DNA from: Bacteroidetes bacterium CG2_30_32_10
GTDB lineage: Bacteria; Bacteroidota; Bacteroidia; Bacteroidales; CG2-30-32-10
Direction: 5' to 3'
Assembly (NCBI GenBank): GCA_001872995.1
Contig: MNXO01000132.1
Coordinates: 1-12,830 of the forward strand
Length of the DNA stretch: 12,830 nt
Position 1 is the stretch's first letter. Each line of letters starts with the position of its first letter. The notes under the pieces were generated by a model. It ran no database searches and had not been told where the DNA came from. It saw nothing but the letters and a program-made list of their open reading frames with translations. Of the stretch, positions 6,612 to 12,830 are shown in pieces. The translations under genes and the position numbers were made by a program.

Positions 6612-6634
6612 AAATATTCTACAGTGGAATATTT
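6612..6634 (-). terminator. weak AT-rich hairpin at the end of the hydrogenase operon
   Basis: AAATATTC (6612-6619) pairs with GAATATTT (6627-6634) over 8 bp around a 7-nt loop. The stem contains the TAG stop of the hybrid kinase. On the minus strand a loose T-rich stretch follows. The stem is almost all A-T, so terminator function is uncertain. It could also serve transcripts arriving from the opposite side. Confidence 0.35.
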
Positions 6635-7758
6635 ATTTTAGGTATTTCAATAGTAAAAGTGGTTCCCTTATCAGGAATACTAGCAACAGAAATACTACCG
6701 TGAAAAACTTCTTCTACAATTTTTTTAAGAATAGACAACCCAAGTCCACTTCCGCTAATGGCTTTGGTTTTTTCGTTTTTAATACGCATAAACTCTTGAA
6801 ATAACTTGGGGATATCTTCTTCGCTCATCCCAATTCCAGTGTCGCTAACAGATATTTTTATTTTATTATTTTCTTCGCGAAGCACACAATTTACTTCTCC
6901 GTTGTCTTTATTATATTTTACGGCATTTGAAATCAAATTATTGAAAATAATTTCGATTTTTTCTGGTTCAGCAAGCAAAAAAATATGTTCGGGATTAGAG
7001 TCAATAAATATTTTTATATTTTTTTGAATTGCCATTGGGGTCATCGTATCTTTTGAAAGTGTAGCAATATCAACAATATCAATTTTTTTAACATCTAATG
7101 CTTTTTTGTTTGATTCGAGTTTAGTAAGATCGAGCATATCCATAATCAGCGTTCGCATACCACTAATGCGTTCCAAAGAGCGATTGAGCATTACTTCATA
7201 ATCATCTATATTATTTCCAACTTGGCGGTCTTTCATAATTCTCAAATAACCTTCAATGGCGTTTATTGGAGATTTTAGTTCGTGCGATAGAACGGAAAGA
7301 AACTGGAAACGGACCTGCTTACCCTCTTTATTCAGTTTCTTTGTCATTCTTCGCAAATATAAGTTCTTGGTAATACCTTCCATTGCTGCTTTTAGTTCTT
7401 GAGGAGTAAAAGGCTTGGGTACAAAGTTATACGCCCCATTATTAGTTGCTTTAACTGCAAGGTCAAGCGAAGCATAAGAGGTAATCATCATTACACTACA
7501 ATCAAATTCTTTTTTATTGATATACTCGAGCACTTCAATGCCATCCATTCCTGGCAACTTATTGTCAAGAAGTACGATGTCAGTATTATTTTTATCAATT
7601 ATTTCAATGGCATCTTCACCCGAACCCGCTTCTTGTAGCTCGAAAGTGAACTCTTCGTCTAGAAAAGGAAAGTCAACAAAATAATTTGATAGAATTCTTT
7701 TGATACCAGAACGAATACCTGGTTCATCATCTACAATCAATACTTTTAAAGTTGCCAT
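6619..7758 (-). CDS. hybrid receiver-histidine kinase (REC-HisKA-HATPase)
   Basis: This is a 379-residue soluble signalling protein. The ATG at 7758 is chosen because the receiver fold begins right there (MATLKVLIVDDE); the longer frame to 7854 only overlaps the preceding gene. The receiver domain, residues 5-130, has acidic pocket D10-D11, phospho-acceptor D65 in LLDNKLPG, T93 and K115 in PKPF. A short linker leads to HisKA with H159 in LSHELKSP. The ATPase domain has N278 in the N-box, D306-T-G-I-G310 in G1 and G336-S-G-L-G340 in G2. Having the receiver before the kinase and no sensor or membrane segment means it probably takes phosphate from another kinase and acts within a relay. Its start is 11 bp after the receiver-only gene, in the hydrogenase operon. 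The final partner or output is not in the window. Confidence 0.93.
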   Translation of the reverse strand: MATLKVLIVDDEPGIRSGIKRILSNYFVDFPFLDEEFTFELQEAGSGEDAIEIIDKNNTDIVLLDNKLPGMDGIEVLEYINKKEFDCSVMMITSYASLDLAVKATNNGAYNFVPKPFTPQELKAAMEGITKNLYLRRMTKKLNKEGKQVRFQFLSVLSHELKSPINAIEGYLRIMKDRQVGNNIDDYEVMLNRSLERISGMRTLIMDMLDLTKLESNKKALDVKKIDIVDIATLSKDTMTPMAIQKNIKIFIDSNPEHIFLLAEPEKIEIIFNNLISNAVKYNKDNGEVNCVLREENNKIKISVSDTGIGMSEEDIPKLFQEFMRIKNEKTKAISGSGLGLSILKKIVEEVFHGSISVASIPDKGTTFTIEIPKINIPL

Positions 7759-7769
7759 AGTCTTGAAAT

Positions 7770-8171
7770 TTATATTTTTAGGAGTTTCTTTATTTCCATT
7801 TGTAACTGTTCGGGTCTGAGTCCTTTTTCGAGATACAAATCGGCTTTGATCCATTTTTTTTGTTCCTCTGATTCTAATCCGAACATCATTCCGGTATCAG
7901 CAGTTACGCCAGTTATTATGATAACTGGAACTTCAGGATATTTCTTTTTTAGTTTATAACTAAGAATGAAGCCACTATCGCGATTGTCCATCATTAAATC
8001 AAAAATAGCTAAGTCGGGTTTTGTTTTCTCAATAATACTTTCAGCATCTTTTTGAGTTTCGGCAGTGATTACCTTCATACCAATTTTGGTAAGTTGAAGT
8101 GAAAGCTGAGTAATGATATCCATATCATCGTCAGCTATTAAAACGGTTTTGTCTTTTAATGTATTCATCAT
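7770..8171 (-). CDS. receiver-only response regulator (CheY-like)
   Basis: This 133-residue protein consists of one receiver domain and nothing else. It has acidic pocket D14-D15-D16, phospho-acceptor D58 (IFDLMMDN), T87 (IIITG) and K116 (LEKGLRP). Between the fourth strand and fifth helix it has a slightly long, charged loop (FGLESEEQKKWIKADLYLEKG), a form often seen in response regulators located beside hydrogenase-type sensor kinases. It begins 3 bp after the stop of the sensor kinase and ends 11 bp before the hybrid kinase, so the three are surely co-transcribed. Start could be Met1 or Met2. With no DNA-binding domain, it likely acts by protein contact or passes phosphate on. Confidence 0.93.
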   Translation of the reverse strand: MMNTLKDKTVLIADDDMDIITQLSLQLTKIGMKVITAETQKDAESIIEKTKPDLAIFDLMMDNRDSGFILSYKLKKKYPEVPVIIITGVTADTGMMFGLESEEQKKWIKADLYLEKGLRPEQLQMEIKKLLKI

Positions 8172-8174
8172 TTT

Positions 8175-9854
8175 TTATAATTTTGTTCTTGGAATAATAA
8201 TTTTAAATGTTGTTCCTGTTTGTCCTTTTGTTATATCGGTATTAGATTCGACAGTAATTTGACCTCTGTGCATTTTCACAATTCCATATATTAAAGGAAG
8301 CCCTAAGCCAGTTCCTTTTCCAATTGGTTTTGTGGTAAAGAAAGGAGTATATATTTTTTCCATATTTTCAGGAGAGATACCTGTCCCGTTATCCTGAAAA
8401 AAAAATTCTATTTTATTACCAACTTCGTTAAGTGTAATTTTTAGATTTCCGCCATCTGGAGACATGGCTTCAATTGCATTTTTCTCCATATTTGTGAGTA
8501 CTTGCATCCATTGGTCAGCATCAATTTCAACTATTTTGTTTTTAAGATTTGAATCACAGATTACTTTTATATTTTCTGGTATAATGATAGATTCAATGCT
8601 ATGTTGAACAAATTGTTTTATATCAACTGAGGTATAATGAACCTGATTTTTTCTAGCAAAATTGAGCAAGCCTCCAACAATTTTTTTGCATCGTTCTGCT
8701 TGTTCGGCTATAAGTTTTAAATCGTCCTTAATTGGGTTGTTTTCTATTTGTTCGTCAAGTAGTATGTTGCTATACATTGTAATAACACCAAGCGGATTAT
8801 TTAGTTCGTGAGCAATACCCGCAGAAAGTTGTCCCATTGTGGCAAGTTTTTCCGACTGTTTTAGTGATTGTTGAGCCGAAGCAAGATTATCGTTAGAAAC
8901 ATTAAGCTCTTTTACTGATTTATGAAGTTTTTCAATGGTAAAAGGGAGACACATTTCTGTTTCAGCCAATCCTTCAATAATAGCGACTGCATGATCAACG
9001 CAAGTGTCATATCCACAGGCACCACAATTTAATTGGTCTTCTTCAGAATTTTTCCCCATTTTCAATAGTGTACTTTTTATTAAATCATCTGAAGGCAATG
9101 GAATTCGTCTGTCAGCAGAAGAAAAATTTTGAGAAAAATCAATCTCTTTAAACGTATTAAAATCTTCATTCCATTTCTTCACATTGAGCTGTTCTATTTT
9201 TTCTCTTACATAATTTCTGATGCTTGCAGTTTTTGTATATAGAGAACCTCCGTTTGTCATTCCTGGTCCCATAATGCATCCTTGACAACAAAGCAGTTCT
9301 AAGTGTTGAGAAGCACTTAATTCGCCTTCAAATTCTTTGATAGCTTCTCTAAAATTAACTCTACCCGAAGCAACAATAATGTTTTCTTCACAAATATCAT
9401 CTGTTTTTTTAATAGAATGAAGTTTGCCTCTTGAAATAGGGAAAATAGCAGCTTTATTGCCAATTGGTCCATCAAATTCGCTACCTTCAATGCCTTCGGA
9501 GGTGATATTGTTTAATCGGAATAATTTTCTTAATTCAATAAAAGTTAGAACTACATCTATTTCAAAAGATTCCGCTTTTTTAGCAATACAAGGACCAATA
9601 AAAACAGTTTTAGTCTCTTTACCATATAAATTTTTTACAACCCTTGCCATAGCTACCATTGGTGATACAACGGGCGCTAAAGAATTGGTTAACTCAGGAT
9701 AATAATGTTTAATATAGTACACAATTGCTGGACAATCGGACGAAATAGTATGTTTTGCATTTTTATTATCGAATATTTTTTTGTATTCATTTGCTACCAA
9801 ATCAGCACCAAAAGCCACTTCTACCACATAATCAAACCCGAGCTTTTTTATCAT
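8175..9854 (-). CDS. [FeFe]-hydrogenase-like sensor histidine kinase, main part (downstream of an in-frame stop)
   Basis: These 559 codons follow the ATG at 9854. Residues 1-220 are an H-cluster domain. The L1 loop is SSD40-C41-P, where the usual proton-relay Cys is Asp. L2 is GPC89IAKK. L3 is C189CQGC193. All four H-cluster Cys ligands are therefore kept. Residues 270-305 form an FeS domain with C277, C280, C285 and C302. A helical linker leads to HisKA (H349 in AHELNNPL) and HATPase (N459; D488-N-G-T-G492; G514-T-G-L-G518). It matches sensory hydrogenases that couple H2 or redox sensing to a kinase. The open frame continues 27 codons upstream of 9854 with conserved sequence (VACLAPSFPAEF) to a TAA at 9936-9938, beyond which the ferredoxin part is in the same frame. 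The product from 9854 alone would lack the first strand of the H domain, so the gene is either broken, read through, or affected by a sequencing error. Confidence 0.9.
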   Translation of the reverse strand: MIKKLGFDYVVEVAFGADLVANEYKKIFDNKNAKHTISSDCPAIVYYIKHYYPELTNSLAPVVSPMVAMARVVKNLYGKETKTVFIGPCIAKKAESFEIDVVLTFIELRKLFRLNNITSEGIEGSEFDGPIGNKAAIFPISRGKLHSIKKTDDICEENIIVASGRVNFREAIKEFEGELSASQHLELLCCQGCIMGPGMTNGGSLYTKTASIRNYVREKIEQLNVKKWNEDFNTFKEIDFSQNFSSADRRIPLPSDDLIKSTLLKMGKNSEEDQLNCGACGYDTCVDHAVAIIEGLAETEMCLPFTIEKLHKSVKELNVSNDNLASAQQSLKQSEKLATMGQLSAGIAHELNNPLGVITMYSNILLDEQIENNPIKDDLKLIAEQAERCKKIVGGLLNFARKNQVHYTSVDIKQFVQHSIESIIIPENIKVICDSNLKNKIVEIDADQWMQVLTNMEKNAIEAMSPDGGNLKITLNEVGNKIEFFFQDNGTGISPENMEKIYTPFFTTKPIGKGTGLGLPLIYGIVKMHRGQITVESNTDITKGQTGTTFKIIIPRTKL

Positions 9855-9938
9855 TCCTATCAGAATTTTGTAATCTTTAATTTCAGTAAATTCGGCAGGA
9901 AAACTTGGGGCTAAACAAGCAACTTTAATGCCATTTTA
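9855..9938 (-). other. in-frame TAA and stranded coding segment inside the sensor kinase
   Basis: The stop (9936-9938 on the minus strand) is followed by 27 sense codons that encode NGIKVACLAPSFPAEF and then TEIKDYKILIG, leading into MIKKLGFDYVVEVAFGAD. The hydrogenase HydA of the same operon has the equivalent APS loop before its own FGAD motif, so this segment is normal H-domain sequence. The frame does not shift; one base change (for example from AAA, CAA or GAA) explains the stop. No alternative start is present in the 27 codons. Confidence 0.85.
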
Positions 9939-10163
9939 TTTCAGTATATTGGTTGCATCTTGCGTTGTATTTAAAAATACTTTTGCATGCTGACTACATA
10001 CTCTGGTGCAATTGCCGCATCCAATGCAGCGAGAAGAAATAACCTCGGCTTGTCCATTAATAATTTTAATAGCTTTAACAGGACACTCTCTAACACAGGT
10101 ATAACAAACCTTGCACCTGTCTTTGACGGTGAATACGAGTTCGTTATTTATCCTGCTTGTCAT
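9936..10163 (-). CDS. 2x[4Fe-4S] ferredoxin, N-terminal part of the sensor kinase
   Basis: This is a 75-residue bacterial-type ferredoxin with two full cluster motifs: C17-C20-C23-C27 followed by Pro, and C46-C49-C52-C56. The tail (LNTTQDATNILK) ends at a TAA, beyond which the same frame continues into the H-cluster domain. In homologous sensors these two ferredoxin clusters are fused to the H domain, where they would wire electrons to it. Read through, the whole gene would be 662 codons. The ATG at 10163 is 19 bp after hydA. A separate small ferredoxin that works with the kinase subunit is possible. The lack of a start codon next to the stop, and the loss of a core strand in the second part, argue that the split is not an old, adapted one. 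Confidence 0.85.
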   Translation of the reverse strand: MTSRINNELVFTVKDRCKVCYTCVRECPVKAIKIINGQAEVISSRCIGCGNCTRVCSQHAKVFLNTTQDATNILK

Positions 10164-10182
10164 TGTTATTTAAATATAAAGT

Positions 10183-11907
10183 TTATAATAAAACATCTCT
10201 TTTTTGATAGCTTGTATGAAGCAATTCGTGGCTCTTATGTCCGAGCGGTTTAATTAGAAAATTTTCATACAATTCAATAATTTCGGGGTTTTTGTGCGAT
10301 ACTTTTAATGTTTCGCGTTCATCAATTTCATATAATGAATTCATTCTTGATTCTATTGTTGATTCGGATGAACCAATACGTTGACCTCCGCCTGCAATAC
10401 AACCACCTGGGCATGTCATTACTTCAATAAAATGAACATCATTTTTCCCATTTCTAATTTCTTCGATGAGTGAAGCTGCATTTGCTAAACCACTAACCAC
10501 TGCAACTCCAATTTCCAAATCATTAATACGAATTTTAGTTTCTTTTCTTCCTTTTAAGCCTCTAACAGCAGAAATTTTGAAATTAGTTAATTCGTTACCG
10601 GTTAATTTTTTGTAAGCAGTTCTTAATGCAGCTTCCATAACTCCTCCAGTCGCTCCAAATATTTTACCCGCAGAACTTCTTAAACCTAAAGGCGAATCGG
10701 TAAGCTCGGGTTCAATATTTTTTAAATCGATACCATAAAGTTTAATCAATTCAATCAATTCTCGAGTAGTTATTACAATGTCCACATCATTAATTCCTTT
10801 TCTACTCATTGTATTGCGTGTTGATTCAAATTTTTTGGCAGTACAAGGCATTATTGAAACCGAAATGATATTTTCTGGTTTTAAATTAGCTTTTTCGGCA
10901 AAATAACTTTTAATGATTGCTCCAGTCATTTGCTGTGGTGATTTGCATGATGATAAGTTTTCAATAAAGTCGGGTGCAAATTCTTCTGCATATTTAACCC
11001 AAGCAGGGCAACAACTGGTAAACATTGGCATTGTTCTGCCATTAGTGATACGGTCAATCAATTCAGATGCTTCTTCCATAATGGTAAGGTCTGCTCCAAA
11101 AGTGGTATCAAACACAAAGTTGAATCCCATTTTACGAAGAGCCGAATTTAATATTCCATTAATATCTTTGCCAGCTTCCATTCCAAATTCCTCTGCAATA
11201 GAAACTGAGATAGAAGGTGCATACTGAACGACTACTGTTTTTTCTTTTTGATTTATTGCCTCTTGAACCAAATGCACTTGGTTCCTTTCTGTAAGAGCTC
11301 CAGTTGGGCATACCATGATACATTGTCCACAATTAACACAACTGGAAGTGTTTAACCCTTTTCCCATGGAAGTTCCAATCACCGTTTTACTTCCTCTATT
11401 AATATATTCAATGCAAGCAACACCCATTACTTCTTCGCATACACGTACACAACGACCACATAAAATACACTTTTCAGGGTCTCTAATTATACTAGTACCA
11501 GAATGGTCTAGTTTGAAACTATTTTTGTGACCACGAATACGTCTTTCGATTACGTGGTATTCTTTTGAAAGACTTTGTAATTCACAATTCCCATTTCTTG
11601 CACAATAAAGACAGTCGTCGGGATGATTCGAGAGCAGTAATTCAATAATGGTTTTGCGAGCTTCGGTTACTTTTGGAGAATGAGTTAATATTTTCATTCC
11701 TTTATTTATAGGGAATGAACAAGAGCTCACTAATTTGGAGCTTCCTGCAAGTTCAACAACACATAATCTGCATGCTCCCGAAGGAATAAAATTTTTCATG
11801 TGGCACAAAGTAGGAACTTTAATGCCATTTCTATTGAGGGCTGTTAAAATGGTTTCGCCTTCATTTGCCTCTATTTGTTTTCCGTTTACTTCTATTTCAA
11901 TACTCAT
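10183..11907 (-). CDS. hydA: [FeFe]-hydrogenase catalytic subunit HydA (NAD(P)H/ferredoxin-linked type)
   Basis: This 574-residue cytoplasmic enzyme makes or uses H2. From the N-terminus it has a [2Fe-2S] domain (C35, C46, C49, C63), a His-ligated [4Fe-4S] cluster (H95, C99, C102, C108), and two [4Fe-4S] clusters (C147-C150-C153-C200 and C157-C190-C193-C196). The H-cluster domain has L1 TSC299C300PAW, L2 MPC355TAKKFE and L3 C499PGGC503. The proton path residues C299, E279, E282 and S319 are all present, at the same numbers as in Clostridium pasteurianum CpI, so it should be active. The C-terminus carries the short small-subunit-like segment (about 540-567). With hydB 11 bp upstream it fits the multimeric, electron-bifurcating or NAD-linked class (group A3). 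It needs HydE, HydF and HydG for maturation, none of which is in the window. Confidence 0.97.
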   Translation of the reverse strand: MSIEIEVNGKQIEANEGETILTALNRNGIKVPTLCHMKNFIPSGACRLCVVELAGSSKLVSSCSFPINKGMKILTHSPKVTEARKTIIELLLSNHPDDCLYCARNGNCELQSLSKEYHVIERRIRGHKNSFKLDHSGTSIIRDPEKCILCGRCVRVCEEVMGVACIEYINRGSKTVIGTSMGKGLNTSSCVNCGQCIMVCPTGALTERNQVHLVQEAINQKEKTVVVQYAPSISVSIAEEFGMEAGKDINGILNSALRKMGFNFVFDTTFGADLTIMEEASELIDRITNGRTMPMFTSCCPAWVKYAEEFAPDFIENLSSCKSPQQMTGAIIKSYFAEKANLKPENIISVSIMPCTAKKFESTRNTMSRKGINDVDIVITTRELIELIKLYGIDLKNIEPELTDSPLGLRSSAGKIFGATGGVMEAALRTAYKKLTGNELTNFKISAVRGLKGRKETKIRINDLEIGVAVVSGLANAASLIEEIRNGKNDVHFIEVMTCPGGCIAGGGQRIGSSESTIESRMNSLYEIDERETLKVSHKNPEIIELYENFLIKPLGHKSHELLHTSYQKRDVLL

Positions 11908-11918
11908 AATTTGTAATA

Positions 11919-12830
11919 TTAAATCATTTCAATTGCGTTAAAATTGCAAACACTTTTACAGGTTCCGCATCCGATACACTTATCGTCTACGATAAAATGG
12001 GGTGTTTTTTTACTTCCTATTATTGCGCCAGTAGGACATTTCTTTGCACAAACAGTGCAACCAGTACATATATCAGGGTTTATTTTGAATTTGCGTAATT
12101 CAGTACAAGTTTTTGTTGGACAATTGCGTTCAAAAATATGTTCTTCATATTCTTCTCTAAACCATTTCAGGGTGCTAAGAACAGGATTTGGGGCTGTTTG
12201 TCCTAACCCACACAAAGAAGTTTCTTTGATAATATTGCCTAATTTTTCAAGTTGCATTACTCCTTTCATTCGTTCAAGCGCTGTGTTTTCTCCATTATTT
12301 AATGGCTTTGAAGTAATACTTTCGAGTATTTCGAGCATCCTTTTAGTGCCTTCTCTGCATGGAATACATTTACCACAACTTTCTCGCTGAATAAAACCCA
12401 TAAAGAATTTTGCTACGTCCACCATACAGTTGTCTTCGTCCATTACAACCAGTCCTCCTGAACCCATCATTGCACCAGCAGCGATTAAAGATTCATAATC
12501 AATCTTAATTTCTAAGTTTTGTTCAGTAATGCAACCACCCGAAGGACCGCCTATTTGGACTGCTTTAAATTTTTTATTGTTAGGAATTCCGTCTGCTATA
12601 TCAAATAAAATTTCACGAATAGTTGTTCCCATCGGGATTTCTACTAAACCTGTATTTTTAATTTTCCCTGATAATGCAAATACTTTAGTACCTTTACTGG
12701 TTGGGGTTCCAATAGCGCTAAACCATTCCCATCCTTGTGCCATTATTTCAGAAATATTTGATAATGTTTCAACATTATTAATAATAGTAGGTTTTCCAAA
12801 TAAGCCACTAATTGCAGGAAATGGTGGGCG
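11919..12830 (-). CDS. hydB: HydB, NADH-binding subunit of the [FeFe]-hydrogenase (5' end outside window)
   Basis: The visible 303 codons are the C-terminal half of a NuoF-like protein; the start lies beyond 12830. The first codons read RPPFPAISGLFGKPTIINN, the NuoF segment after the NADH/FMN site, and the frame runs on through the Met at 12743 without break. An SLBB-like domain follows (GGPSGGC), then the NuoF [4Fe-4S] motif S-C152-G-K-C155-I-P-C158 with C207, counted from the edge of the window. The C-terminus adds two ferredoxin clusters (CTGCTVCAKKC and CIGCGTCKSVC), which separate HydB from plain NuoF. It oxidises or reduces NADH through FMN and feeds electrons to HydA. A HydC/NuoE-like gene is expected just upstream, outside the window. 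The stop is 11 bp before hydA. Confidence 0.95.
   Translation of the reverse strand, partial: RPPFPAISGLFGKPTIINNVETLSNISEIMAQGWEWFSAIGTPTSKGTKVFALSGKIKNTGLVEIPMGTTIREILFDIADGIPNNKKFKAVQIGGPSGGCITEQNLEIKIDYESLIAAGAMMGSGGLVVMDEDNCMVDVAKFFMGFIQRESCGKCIPCREGTKRMLEILESITSKPLNNGENTALERMKGVMQLEKLGNIIKETSLCGLGQTAPNPVLSTLKWFREEYEEHIFERNCPTKTCTELRKFKINPDICTGCTVCAKKCPTGAIIGSKKTPHFIVDDKCIGCGTCKSVCNFNAIEMI

Noticed and set aside
7759..7854. N-terminal extension of the hybrid kinase by 32 residues
   Set aside because: It would overlap the end of the receiver-only gene, and its composition (many Arg, Thr and Asn) does not belong to a receiver domain, which starts exactly at the ATG at 7758.
9936..9938. 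Stop codon reassignment (TAA read as sense in this organism)
   Set aside because: Several intact genes here, including dacB, hydA, the methyltransferase and the endonuclease, end in TAA at the expected family length, so TAA acts as a normal stop.
11944..12390. Plus-strand frame of 148 codons opposite hydB
   Set aside because: It is the antisense shadow of the strongly conserved Fe-S region of hydB; its Cys and Pro pattern follows from the opposite strand.

Overview
The window reads as chromosomal DNA of an anaerobic, fermentative member of the Bacteroidota (Bacteroidales/Marinilabiliales-like). The grounds are strong AT-richness, three good matches to the Bacteroidota -7 promoter element TAnnTTTG, weak Shine-Dalgarno sites, and a trimeric-type NADH/ferredoxin-linked [FeFe]-hydrogenase operon. 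No tRNA, rRNA, CRISPR array, transposase or integrase is visible.

Left part, plus strand (1-2161): a small secreted protein with a clear rho-independent terminator, then two adjacent related palindromes (513-641), then an intact S13-family D-Ala-D-Ala carboxypeptidase (dacB/PBP4).

Middle part (2162-6411): an apparent inserted island. The last 71 bp of dacB (2091-2161) recur perfectly at 6412-6482. Between the copies lie a 62-residue membrane miniprotein, about 840 bp of repeat-rich DNA with a possible gene remnant, a YhdJ-type beta-class DNA methyltransferase overlapping a PD-(D/E)XK-like partner (probable type II restriction-modification pair), an imperfect cassette-boundary-like palindrome, and a CPBP intramembrane protease. 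No recombinase is present, which fits restriction-modification insertion with long target duplication better than a classical integrative element.

Right part, minus strand (12830-6619): a tightly spaced operon read leftwards. It holds hydB (5' end outside the window), hydA (574 aa, all H-cluster and proton-path residues present), a [FeFe]-hydrogenase-like sensor histidine kinase, a receiver-only response regulator, and a receiver-histidine kinase hybrid. HydA and HydB should form the catalytic and NADH-binding parts of an electron-bifurcating or NAD-linked hydrogenase. The sensor kinase carries 2x[4Fe-4S], a modified H-cluster domain, an FeS domain and a kinase, so it probably reads H2 or redox state and passes phosphate to the receiver proteins. 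No DNA-binding output domain is encoded within the window.

The sensor kinase frame is interrupted by one in-frame TAA (9936-9938). This stop separates the ferredoxin part from the H-cluster/kinase part, with conserved coding sequence on both sides. The island and the hydrogenase operon converge at about 6480-6620.
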